Part shown: in pieces, positions 9,344-16,911 of the stretch
Layout of the letters: every line of letters starts with the position of its first letter
Position numbering within the stretch: the stretch's first letter is position 1
Source of the DNA: Flavobacterium sp.
GTDB lineage: Bacteria; Bacteroidota; Bacteroidia; Flavobacteriales; Flavobacteriaceae
Assembly: GCA_030591585.1 (NCBI GenBank)
Contig: JAUVAS010000001.1
Span: 122,036 to 186,035 of the forward strand
DNA length: 64,000 nucleotides
Direction: 5' to 3'
Program-made: the position numbers and the translations under genes
Notes under the pieces: generated by a model
The model's database searches: none
What the model was told of the DNA's origin: nothing
Seen by the model: only the letters and a program-made list of their open reading frames with translations

Positions 9344-10274
9344 AAGAAGCAATAGAGTACAACCAATAAGGTTGTCCCCTGAATTTTTCCCTTTAGACAT
9401 TCATAAGTCAATGTTTATAAATGATCTTATGATTACAATTCCACAATATTATGCAGAATCTTGGGACCCAAAAGTTCTTGCTAAACATAGTAAGAATAAT
9501 AACAAGTGGGATGTGGAAATAACATATGAATCTCCGAAAGAAACAGGGAAAGTAAAAAGAACATTCAAAGCTAAATTGTCTTTGTTTTTTGCTAGAGGAA
9601 GAAAGCAAACAAGTAGTTATAGGCTTAAATGGGATAACATGTTTGCGGTTCAACTTGCAAATGATTATCCAAAAAGTTTTGTTCGGTCTTTAGAGTATCA
9701 TATTGGTGACGAATACTATAAAGAACAAAAATTTACCGAATATGACATAGGTGGTTTTAAAGAACAATTACAAGTAAAGATTAAATGGAAAAATGACAGT
9801 CCAATTATTACGATTAAAGAATTCTTTAGAGTTAGAGAGGAATCACAAGGATTTCCAAAAGTGTTTAAAGAATTAAGCTCATATTTGATAGCAGATTACT
9901 TATTAAGCTCTGAAGATGAAATCTTAAGAAGAATCCAAATAACAAAATGGAAGCCAAGAAAAGAAATGTCTAAAGAATTAAATGAAAATAATATTTACCT
10001 CTTATTAAATAGAAATCAAAAAGAACTCTATTTCGGTGAAACTAAAAAATCTCTAGCTCAAAGATACCCTAAAAATCAAAAACATCACTCTTTTGAAGAC
10101 TGGACTGAATATTCTATAATTCAATTACCTCCCGAGACTTCTGAACACACAAGATTATTGATTGAGCGCATATTAATTGCCGTTGGCTCAAAACTTTTCC
10201 CAAACACTTTATATTCAGATTTACCTGTTTTGGGTGCGACTAGAGGGCTAATATTAAAAAATAAAAGAAGATAA
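9336..10274 (+). CDS. GIY-YIG domain restriction endonuclease
   Basis: 312 residues from ATG 9336, within the end of the methyltransferase gene. The C-terminal ~95 residues carry a GIY-YIG nuclease core: NIYLLLNRNQ as the GIY strand, LYFGETKKSLAQRY as the YIG strand with its following Arg, and the catalytic Glu in LLIERILIAVG (near residue 276). GIY-YIG restriction enzymes such as Eco29kI and Hpy188I are known. The N-terminal ~200 residues match nothing I recognise and probably provide DNA recognition. The gene order regulator-methyltransferase-nuclease supports the role. Confidence 0.82.
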   Translation: MDKRSNRVQPIRLSPEFFPLDIHKSMFINDLMITIPQYYAESWDPKVLAKHSKNNNKWDVEITYESPKETGKVKRTFKAKLSLFFARGRKQTSSYRLKWDNMFAVQLANDYPKSFVRSLEYHIGDEYYKEQKFTEYDIGGFKEQLQVKIKWKNDSPIITIKEFFRVREESQGFPKVFKELSSYLIADYLLSSEDEILRRIQITKWKPRKEMSKELNENNIYLLLNRNQKELYFGETKKSLAQRYPKNQKHHSFEDWTEYSIIQLPPETSEHTRLLIERILIAVGSKLFPNTLYSDLPVLGATRGLILKNKRR

Positions 10275-10288
10275 CAAAAGTAAAACAA

Positions 10289-11296
10289 TTGGGTTCAATA
10301 GGATACATAGGTTCCAAACATAAATTATTCTCCTTTATTTCTGAAACCATTTCAGGAGTAGCAGGCAACGATCTTTCTCAAAAAGTTTTTTGTGATCTTT
10401 TTGCAGGAACAGGTATTGTTGGCAGGAACTTTAAAACAAGCGTAAAGCAAGTTATTGCTAACGATGTGGAGTTTTATAGTTATGTATTAAATCGAAATTA
10501 TATTGGGAACCACCAATCATTTCTTTCAGAAGCATTAATTGAAGAACTCAATAATTTAAAAGGGACAAAAGGATTTATTTTTCAGGAATATTCTGAAGGA
10601 GGAAAAGCAGGAAGAAATTATTTTACTTCAGAAAATGGGCAAAAGATAGATACGGTAAGAGCTCAGATAAAAACTTGGAGAAAAGCTACAAAAATAAATG
10701 ATGACCAATATTATTTTCTATTAGCAAGCCTTTTAGAGAGTGCAGATAAAGTGGCAAATACTGCTTCTGTTTATGGAGCATATTTAAAAAAAATTAAACC
10801 GTCTGCTGCCAAAAAATTGGTGATAAAACCAGCTGTTTTCTTGGAAACGAATAATAGCCATCAAGTATTTCAGCAAGATAGCAATGAGCTCATCAAGAGA
10901 ATTGAAGGAGATATTTTGTACTTAGATCCTCCTTATAATGCACGTCAATACGGGGCAAATTACCATGTATTAAATACTATCGCAAAATATGATACCTTTG
11001 TGCCAAAGGGAGTGACAGGCTTACGCGATTACTATAAAAGTGATTATTGTAAAAAAGGAGAAGTATTAAATTCGTTTACCGAAGTATTGAAAAACGCACA
11101 ATTTAAATATATCTTTTTAAGTTATAATAACGAAGGTTTAATGACTTCAGAAATAGTAAAAGAAACCATGAAACGTTTTGGAAAATACAGTTTAGAAACC
11201 ACCAAATACCAACGTTTTAAGGCCGATAAAACCGAAAATCGAAATCACAAAGCAAATCATACCTTTGAGTATTTACATATATTAGAAAAAGAATAA
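10289..11296 (+). CDS. Dam-type (D12) adenine-specific DNA methyltransferase
   Basis: 335 residues from a TTG start 14 bases after the GIY-YIG gene. The motif order is that of alpha-class N6-adenine methyltransferases: motif X (IGYIGSKHKL), motif I (FCDLFAGTGIVG), a long target-recognition region, then motif IV (YLDPPYNARQYG). It resembles the NlaIII/FokI-type branch. It methylates adenine at an unknown site. It may be a second protective enzyme of the cassette or the original partner of the 213-residue protein at 7118-7759. Confidence 0.92.
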   Translation: MGSIGYIGSKHKLFSFISETISGVAGNDLSQKVFCDLFAGTGIVGRNFKTSVKQVIANDVEFYSYVLNRNYIGNHQSFLSEALIEELNNLKGTKGFIFQEYSEGGKAGRNYFTSENGQKIDTVRAQIKTWRKATKINDDQYYFLLASLLESADKVANTASVYGAYLKKIKPSAAKKLVIKPAVFLETNNSHQVFQQDSNELIKRIEGDILYLDPPYNARQYGANYHVLNTIAKYDTFVPKGVTGLRDYYKSDYCKKGEVLNSFTEVLKNAQFKYIFLSYNNEGLMTSEIVKETMKRFGKYSLETTKYQRFKADKTENRNHKANHTFEYLHILEKE

Positions 11297-11302
11297 AAAC
11301 GC

Positions 11303-11362
11303 GGCCACTGAGCTTGTCTAAGTGCCTATATAAATAATGAGATTCCTGCTTTCGTAGGAATT
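11303..11362. repeat. Two degenerate REP-like palindromes
   Basis: 11303-11326 (GGCCACTGAGCTTGTCTAAG and following bases) is a decayed 'GAGCTTGTCGAAGTG'-type repeat. 11339-11362 holds a small hairpin, ATTCCT (11342-11347) pairing with AGGAAT (11356-11361). Such intergenic palindromes are common in this group. Together they mark the right edge of the restriction-modification island. Confidence 0.5.
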
Positions 11363-11382
11363 GAAAATAAATAATAGTTCTC

Positions 11383-11991
11383 ATGTTTTCAGAAAAAGCA
11401 AACAAAATTTTTAAAGAAGTAATCGACAAATACCACGAAATTGATAATGTAGATCAACCGTTTAGTAACCCTTATAGTGATGAAACTAATTTATTAGCAC
11501 ACTTGTTATATAGAAAATGTTGGATAGATACGGTACAATGGCATTATGAGGATATTATTCGTGACCCAAATATTGATCCGGTGAGTGCGCTTTCTTTAAA
11601 AAGACAAATTGATGCTTCTAATCAAGATAGAACCGATATGGTTGAGTATGTGGATAGTTATTTTTTGGAAAAATACAACAACGCAACAGTAAAAGAAGGG
11701 GCAACAATTAATACCGAAAGCCCTGCTTGGGGAGTAGATAGACTTTCAATTTTAGCTCTAAAAGTATATCATATGAACGAAGAGGCAACAAGAGAAAACG
11801 CTTCTGAAGACCACAGAAATTCCTGCCAAATAAAACTAAATGTGCTTTTAGAACAACGTGTAGATTTAAGCACAGCGATAGATCAATTATTAAAAGATAT
11901 TTCTACAGGAGATAAATATATGAAGGTGTACAAGCAAATGAAAATGTACAATGATGATGAATTAAACCCTGTATTACGAGGAGAAAAATAG
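11383..11991 (+). CDS. DUF4254 family protein
   Basis: 202 residues, soluble, mostly alpha-helical in appearance and without a signal peptide. The stretch NLLAHLLYRKCWIDTVQWHY and the closing YKQMKMYNDDELNPVLRG fit DUF4254 as I recall it, a Bacteroidota family regularly encoded just before a GT9 glycosyltransferase, as here. Function unknown; a role linked to lipopolysaccharide core synthesis is inferred from that pairing only. Confidence 0.8.
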   Translation: MFSEKANKIFKEVIDKYHEIDNVDQPFSNPYSDETNLLAHLLYRKCWIDTVQWHYEDIIRDPNIDPVSALSLKRQIDASNQDRTDMVEYVDSYFLEKYNNATVKEGATINTESPAWGVDRLSILALKVYHMNEEATRENASEDHRNSCQIKLNVLLEQRVDLSTAIDQLLKDISTGDKYMKVYKQMKMYNDDELNPVLRGEK

Positions 11992-12020
11992 TGTCATTCA
12001 GAGCGAAAGCGAAGAATCTC
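11992..12020. repeat. Single-arm copy of the TGTCATTCAGAG repeat family
   Basis: Begins TGTCATTCAGAGCG and ends AGCGAAGAATCTC. A near-identical copy occurs at 35137-35165 and a palindromic version at 45151-45211, all intergenic. Confidence 0.75.
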
Positions 12021-12025
12021 TTAAA

Positions 12026-13057
12026 TTGAAAAAACCAACTCACATACTAGTCATCCGACTCTCAGCAATGGGAGATGTAGCAATGACAGTTCCTGTGTTG
12101 CAAGCATTTTCTAACAAATATCCTGAAGTAAAACTCACCATACTGTCTCGAGCTTTTTTTAAACCTTTTTTTGAGGACATCCCGAATGTTAACTTTCTAG
12201 AAGCAGATGTTTACGGTAAACACAAAAGATTTGGAATATTTAAACTAGCAAAAGAAGCAAAGGGATTAGGAATTGATGCAGTAGCTGATTTACATAATGT
12301 AATCCGGTCAAAAGTTATTACAAAATATCTATGTATAAGTGGGATAAAAACAGCGACCATCAATAAAGGGCGGTCAGAGAAAAAAACACTTACCAGAGAA
12401 AAAAACAAAAAATTTAGACAATTAAAAACCACACATCAACGCTATGCAGATGTTTTTGTAAAGCTTGGGTTTCCTTTAGATTTAAAGGTGAGTCCAGCTT
12501 TGCCAAGAAAAGATTTTACTCAAAAATTACTAAATTTAACGGGATCTGCTCCTAAAAAATTAATTGGGATTGCTCCTTTTGCAGCTCATGAGAGTAAGGT
12601 GTATCCTTTGAAATTGATGAAGGAGGTAATTTCAATAGTAGATAAAACAGAAAAATATAAACTATTACTTTTTGGAGGAGGAAGCGAAGAAACCTCAAAA
12701 CTTAAAAGTATAGGAGCAGAATTTTCTTCAGCAATTTGTGTAGCAGGAATCTTAAGTTTTAAGGAAGAACTCGCCTTAATTTCTAATTTAGACGTAATGC
12801 TTTCTATGGACAGTGGGAATGGACATCTAGCAGCTATGTATGGGATCCCTGTCATTTCTCTTTGGGGAGTGACACACCCGTATGCAGGCTTTGCTCCTTT
12901 TGGTCAAAATTTCGAAAATAATTTAGTCGCAGATAGAGTAAAATACCCTTTAATACCAACGTCTATTTATGGTAATAAATATCCAGAAGGTTACGAGGGC
13001 GCTATGAAAACTATTTTTCCTCAAGAGGTAGTTGCTAAAATTCTAGAATTAATTTAA
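12026..13057 (+). CDS. GT9-family glycosyltransferase (heptosyltransferase-like)
   Basis: 343 residues from a TTG start. The N-terminal domain opens ILVIRLSAMGDVAMTVPV, the hallmark of ADP-heptose:LPS heptosyltransferases and relatives. The C-terminal domain has LLLFGGGSEE, LDVMLSMDSGNGHLAAMYG and PVISLWGVTHP. The family adds a sugar to the inner core of lipopolysaccharide at the cytoplasmic face. It follows DUF4254 in the same direction with a short repeat between them. The donor sugar is not determined. Confidence 0.9.
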   Translation: MKKPTHILVIRLSAMGDVAMTVPVLQAFSNKYPEVKLTILSRAFFKPFFEDIPNVNFLEADVYGKHKRFGIFKLAKEAKGLGIDAVADLHNVIRSKVITKYLCISGIKTATINKGRSEKKTLTREKNKKFRQLKTTHQRYADVFVKLGFPLDLKVSPALPRKDFTQKLLNLTGSAPKKLIGIAPFAAHESKVYPLKLMKEVISIVDKTEKYKLLLFGGGSEETSKLKSIGAEFSSAICVAGILSFKEELALISNLDVMLSMDSGNGHLAAMYGIPVISLWGVTHPYAGFAPFGQNFENNLVADRVKYPLIPTSIYGNKYPEGYEGAMKTIFPQEVVAKILELI

Positions 13058-13080
13058 TAAAACTAAAATACTATTAGTAA

Positions 13081-14445
13081 CTACTCTTTAATAATTTTTT
13101 TTACCAAAACCCCTTGTGTTGTCTCTATTTTTAAGAGGTACAAACCTGCCTGTAAAGCAGTAATATCTATTGAGTTTGTAACATTTTTTTGAGAGAAAAC
13201 CATGGCGCCTAACACATTATAAGCCACCACACTTTTTATAGGTGTTTCTATATTTTGTATGGTTATAATACCCTTGGTTGGGTTAGGTGTTAGCACAATG
13301 TTTTGCAAAGCATTATCCTCTAGCCCTAAATAAGTTAGATTTTTATACCAAGCTACTTTATCATCACTTATAGAGGCAGAAACTACATCTTTATAACCAT
13401 CCCCATCAAAATCTGCAACGTCTATAGATATGAGACTCTCTGCCGTTAAAGTAATGATTTGTTGTGCTCCAAAATTCCCCAATCCATCATTCTCGTACCA
13501 AGCTATGGTATCACCTCCAAATACTGTAACGACATCTTGGTCGCCATCGTTATCCAAATCTACTGTAACTATATGAATAGGAGCATTTACAGTGGTGGTA
13601 ATAATATTTTTTACACCAAAACTCCCCAATCCATCTAAATTTTCGTACCATGAAATAGTGTCTCCCCCAAATTCAATCAATAAAGTGTCCATATCACCAT
13701 CTCCATCTAGATCGTCTGCGATAATAACTTGAGGGCCAGTAAGATTATTATCAATAAGGTTTGCTAACCCAAAACTCCCTAATCCATCTAAATTTTCATA
13801 CCAATATATACTTTGATCCCCTGCAACTGTAGCTAACATATCTAAATCTCCATCATTATCTATATCTGTGGCATGAGCCCATGTTGTAACAGAAGCCTGA
13901 TTTGTGATAATATGCTCTTCAGTAAAATCTCCCACACCCGTTTTATTTTCATACCAGGCAACAACACCATCATATTTTGATGAAGAATAGGTGTCTAAAT
14001 CTCCATCATTGTCTAAATCTGCGGCAAAAACGGTTAAGGGAAGATCTCTATTTGTATTAATATTTTTTCTACCACTAAAGTTACCTAAACCATCTAAGTT
14101 TTCGTACCATACTACAATGTCTTCTGCTAAAGCTGTTGAAAGGATATCCAAATCCCCATCTCCGTCGATATCTGCACTAGATACAAACTGGTATTCAAAT
14201 AAAAACTCAGTAATGACTATTTTTGTCCCAAAATTCCCCAAGCCATCCAAGCTTTCGTACCACGCAATGGTATTATCACCAATTGATGCTACGACAACAT
14301 CCATAAAATTATCACCGTTTAGATCTGCCGAGTGTACATATCTTGCATTTATAGCTTCTGTAGTAATAATATGTTCTTCGCTAAATTGGGCAATGCCATT
14401 TGTTATAAAAATTAAGAACGTTAAAAAGGTAATGAATTGTTTCAT
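13081..14445 (-). CDS. Secreted FG-GAP/VCBS-repeat protein with T9SS sorting domain (copy 1)
   Basis: 454 residues. Signal peptide MKQFITFLTFLIFITNGIAQ, then about seven tandem FG-GAP/VCBS units, each with a calcium-loop-like DLDGDGDMDTL or DIDNDGDLDML stretch and a WYENLDGLGSFG stretch, forming a probable beta-propeller. The tail (LTPNPTKGIITIQNI, ending AGLYLLKIETTQGVLVKKII) is a type A T9SS C-terminal sorting domain, so the protein should be exported through SprE-dependent type IX secretion. It follows a secreted metzincin gene by 62 bases; a paralogous pair lies at 26011-28942. Role unknown; adhesion or protease partner is plausible. Confidence 0.88.
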   Translation of the reverse strand: MKQFITFLTFLIFITNGIAQFSEEHIITTEAINARYVHSADLNGDNFMDVVVASIGDNTIAWYESLDGLGNFGTKIVITEFLFEYQFVSSADIDGDGDLDILSTALAEDIVVWYENLDGLGNFSGRKNINTNRDLPLTVFAADLDNDGDLDTYSSSKYDGVVAWYENKTGVGDFTEEHIITNQASVTTWAHATDIDNDGDLDMLATVAGDQSIYWYENLDGLGSFGLANLIDNNLTGPQVIIADDLDGDGDMDTLLIEFGGDTISWYENLDGLGSFGVKNIITTTVNAPIHIVTVDLDNDGDQDVVTVFGGDTIAWYENDGLGNFGAQQIITLTAESLISIDVADFDGDGYKDVVSASISDDKVAWYKNLTYLGLEDNALQNIVLTPNPTKGIITIQNIETPIKSVVAYNVLGAMVFSQKNVTNSIDITALQAGLYLLKIETTQGVLVKKIIKE

Positions 14446-14507
14446 CGCAATAAGATTAAAACCTTGGTTACTATTTAAAAAGTAACCAAGGTTGGTTTTA
14501 CAAATTA

Positions 14508-16079
14508 TTAATTATTCTGTTTTAATATGACCGTTTCTTGGGTATTCCCGTTTTCATAATTTTCAATAATATTATACAGCCCTGGCTGTAGGTTGTCAAT
14601 TAGTTCGGGATTATTAATACTGGTAGAATCTTGCTCTGTTATGGTAACATTGGTATTAAAAACATCATCGTTAAATTTAACAATAGTTCCTCCAATAACG
14701 GGAGGGCTGTTCCAGTTATCATAACATTTTTGTGGTTGTGGAAACACTTCATTCCCATTCCCACTAGTTTCATGTTTTATCCATATTGCCGTATGGTTGG
14801 GGTGGGTTATTGTAGAATAATCTGTTTCGTCTTTATTTATTAAAGAAATGACGGTATTTTTATCGTAGGTAAAATTGTCATTCCAACCTGCAGGAGCCGG
14901 ACATTCACAAGAACACTCAATAAATCGATAATTAAACCCAGGCTGAAACAGTGGATATTCCCAAGGTTGTGGATGGGGATAATAGGCAGGATATTCTCCT
15001 CTATAAGGCTCGTATAGCGATGCAACATCGGTTAGCACTGTCTGTAAAACACTTGAAGATTCTATGATTTCTCGTAAATAAATACCTTGCCCTGGCGTAA
15101 AGACATACTCCTCGCAAGGATGCGCAGGTAACATAACATTGATGACATCTTCGTGAGTAATAGTATATAATGTGGTTTGACAATCATCTCCTAAAACATT
15201 AGTATATACACAATCTTCTATATAGTTATAAGGTATATAGTTAGCCTCTGCATAGGCTTCGCTATAACCTTCATCAATTAGCTCGTAATAATGTTCTCTT
15301 TTAAACTCGGGTACTGCATTTGTATCTGTTATTCTATCTCCTTTGCAATGAGCATTATATACTTCATCTTCTGGATTTCGTGTGGCATGTTCACAGGTAT
15401 ATCCACAGGGATCGTTAGAGTTGTCATTGTATCTCCAACCATCTGTAGTATGCCTTAACCCTAAGTTATGCCCAGTTTCATGAGGCAATACAAGATTGTT
15501 AAGGTTATATAGAGGAACTATGCTTTTTTTGGTTTCATAATAAGGTACTGCTCCTCCAAAAAAATTAGCTTGATACGGCACATACACATTAATTGCGTCT
15601 TCAACAACATAACTGTTAATAGTTGCAAAATTCCATAGAGCTGATATTTGGCATCTATCAACAATACCGTAGCCATCAGGATCGTATTCTCCTGGATAAT
15701 CAACGCATTCATAATTCCCATTCACATCTTCATATCTTCTTTTGGGTACGTTTGGAGTATCAAAAGAATCATATCCTCGATACTTAAAAAAGATATTAAA
15801 TTGGTTATAATTAATATTTAAATTTGCGACTGCTTCAAGCGCTTTGTATTCTGTAAAATCACCATTATATTCTCCATTTGGCCCTTTTACTTGCCAAAAG
15901 TAAATATTTAATACAATAGGTTCAGCATCTGTGTATTCTGCTGGATCTATAGAATGACTATAAACACCTTCTGGTTCAGGGTCATTGTTATCTGGTGTTG
16001 CACAGATAAAATCATTTATTTGCGAATTTGCATAGGTAGTTAATAGAATAACGAACATAAATAGAATGTTTTTCTTCAT
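14508..16079 (-). CDS. Secreted metzincin metalloprotease, M43-like (copy 1)
   Basis: 523 residues with signal peptide MKKNILFMFVILLTTYANSQ. The zinc motif is canonical, HETGHNLGLRH (about residues 200-210), followed by a Met-turn candidate (DVINVMLPAHPCEEYVFTPGQ) that resembles M43 cytophagalysins. The C-terminus (ELIDNLQPGLYNIIENYENG, then QETVILKQNN) looks like a T9SS sorting tail. First gene of a two-gene unit with the FG-GAP protein. Full-length relative of the protein encoded at 26011-27591, sharing a C-terminal region with KFNDDVFNTNVTI. The substrate is unknown. Confidence 0.83.
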   Translation of the reverse strand: MKKNILFMFVILLTTYANSQINDFICATPDNNDPEPEGVYSHSIDPAEYTDAEPIVLNIYFWQVKGPNGEYNGDFTEYKALEAVANLNINYNQFNIFFKYRGYDSFDTPNVPKRRYEDVNGNYECVDYPGEYDPDGYGIVDRCQISALWNFATINSYVVEDAINVYVPYQANFFGGAVPYYETKKSIVPLYNLNNLVLPHETGHNLGLRHTTDGWRYNDNSNDPCGYTCEHATRNPEDEVYNAHCKGDRITDTNAVPEFKREHYYELIDEGYSEAYAEANYIPYNYIEDCVYTNVLGDDCQTTLYTITHEDVINVMLPAHPCEEYVFTPGQGIYLREIIESSSVLQTVLTDVASLYEPYRGEYPAYYPHPQPWEYPLFQPGFNYRFIECSCECPAPAGWNDNFTYDKNTVISLINKDETDYSTITHPNHTAIWIKHETSGNGNEVFPQPQKCYDNWNSPPVIGGTIVKFNDDVFNTNVTITEQDSTSINNPELIDNLQPGLYNIIENYENGNTQETVILKQNN

Positions 16080-16431
16080 TTTAATTAGATTTTAAAGTTA
16101 ATAAAAAAATGCAAACTATATAGGGGAGAGTAAAACAATGCTAGCTTTTAAGCTTTACATCAATAGTTTAATTTGTCAACACCTCAAAGCTAGTAAAAAA
16201 AAAAAACGATTTCCAAAACATTTTAACATTTATTTTAGATTTAAGTTTATAATTAATGCTTTTAATCTAAAAAATGATACTCTTTGAGGAATATTAATTC
16301 ATCTGCGTCACAGAAAAAGGAGTTATAATCAATAGCATTATAACTAATTCAATGGTAATATGTATTGGAAAAAAATTAAAATTGTTATAAAGATTTAGTT
16401 ACGTAGAGCATATAATACATCATATAAAAAA
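16080..16431. other. Gene-free stretch with inverted repeats
   Basis: 352 bases between the metzincin gene and the ferredoxin gene with no coding signal that I can see. It holds an 8-bp inverted repeat CTAGCTTT (16141-16148) / AAAGCTAG (16186-16193) and the 9-bp repeat described separately. It must contain the promoter of the metzincin/FG-GAP unit; only a weak TATAGTTTG-like candidate is visible on the minus strand. Confidence 0.5.
16321..16345 (-). terminator. Putative terminator of the ferredoxin gene
   Basis: Perfect 9-bp inverted repeat AGTTATAAT (16321-16329) / ATTATAACT (16337-16345) with a 7-base loop. Read on the minus strand it is followed by CCTTTTT, as in a weak intrinsic terminator, 87 bases after the ferredoxin stop. 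Confidence 0.45.
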
Positions 16432-16722
16432 CTAGACATCATCATAATCTATCTTCAAAGTTGGTGTAGTGGGATGTGCTTGGCAAGTTAGAATCAACCC
16501 TTCAGCAATTTCACTATCGGTAAGAATTTGATTGTTTTCCATGGTAGCTTTCCCTTCGGTAATTCGTGCAATACAGGTAGAACAAACACCTCCTTGGCAG
16601 GAATATGGAGCGTCAATATCTTGATTTAATGCCGCTTCTAAAATGGTTTGTTTGTTAGACATCTTAACTGTAAAAGTCTCTTCATCTACTAGAATTGTTA
16701 ATGTTGTGTTTGTATTGCTCAT
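16432..16722 (-). CDS. 2Fe-2S ferredoxin (PaaE C-terminal-like)
   Basis: 96 residues from ATG 16722. Plant-type 2Fe-2S ferredoxin with cluster ligands C42, C47, C50 and C80 in the pattern CQGGVCSTC...LTCQAHP. It resembles the ferredoxin domain of phenylacetate-CoA epoxidase reductase but stands alone. It is a cytoplasmic electron carrier; the partner is unknown. A TTG codon six codons upstream extends the frame but lies inside the -7 promoter box, so it cannot be the start. Confidence 0.9.
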   Translation of the reverse strand: MSNTNTTLTILVDEETFTVKMSNKQTILEAALNQDIDAPYSCQGGVCSTCIARITEGKATMENNQILTDSEIAEGLILTCQAHPTTPTLKIDYDDV

Positions 16723-16737
16723 CTCTATTAATTTTGG

Positions 16738-16766
16738 CAAAAATACAAAGGTTTTAAATTTTACAA
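16738..16766 (-). promoter_or_regulatory. Promoter of the ferredoxin gene
   Basis: On the minus strand TTG (16764-16766) and TATTTTTG (16738-16745) are separated by 18 bases, matching the Bacteroidota TTG/TAnnTTTG pair. The box ends 15 bases before ATG 16722. Confidence 0.6.
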
Positions 16767-16826
16767 CACAGACTTGGTTTTAAATAACCTAACTTTTATA
16801 AGAATAACAGGTTAAATTTTAAAAAG

Positions 16827-16851
16827 AACCGTATTTTTACGGTTAATTTTG
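16827..16851 (+). promoter_or_regulatory. Hairpin and -7 box upstream of sprE
   Basis: AACCGTA (16827-16833) and TACGGTT (16838-16844) form a perfect 7-bp stem with a TTTT loop. TAATTTTG (16844-16851), a TAnnTTTG match, begins on its last base. The hairpin may be an operator or coincidental; the -7 box sits 60 bases before the sprE start. Confidence 0.4.
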
Positions 16852-16911
16852 AGGTATACACACTAAAAGCGAAGCTTTTAAGTTTCAGTATTATATAAAA
16901 CAATTCATATT

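Noticed and set aside
13991-14485. 164-codon plus-strand open frame opposite the FG-GAP gene, Ser/Lys/Pro-rich.
   Set aside because: It is the antisense shadow of the acidic repeat-coding sequence; composition mirrors the repeats and has no start context.
16137-16205. CTAGCTTT/AAAGCTAG with the adjacent A-run as a terminator.
   Set aside because: The loop is long (37 bases) and the A-run is on the wrong side for either neighbouring gene.
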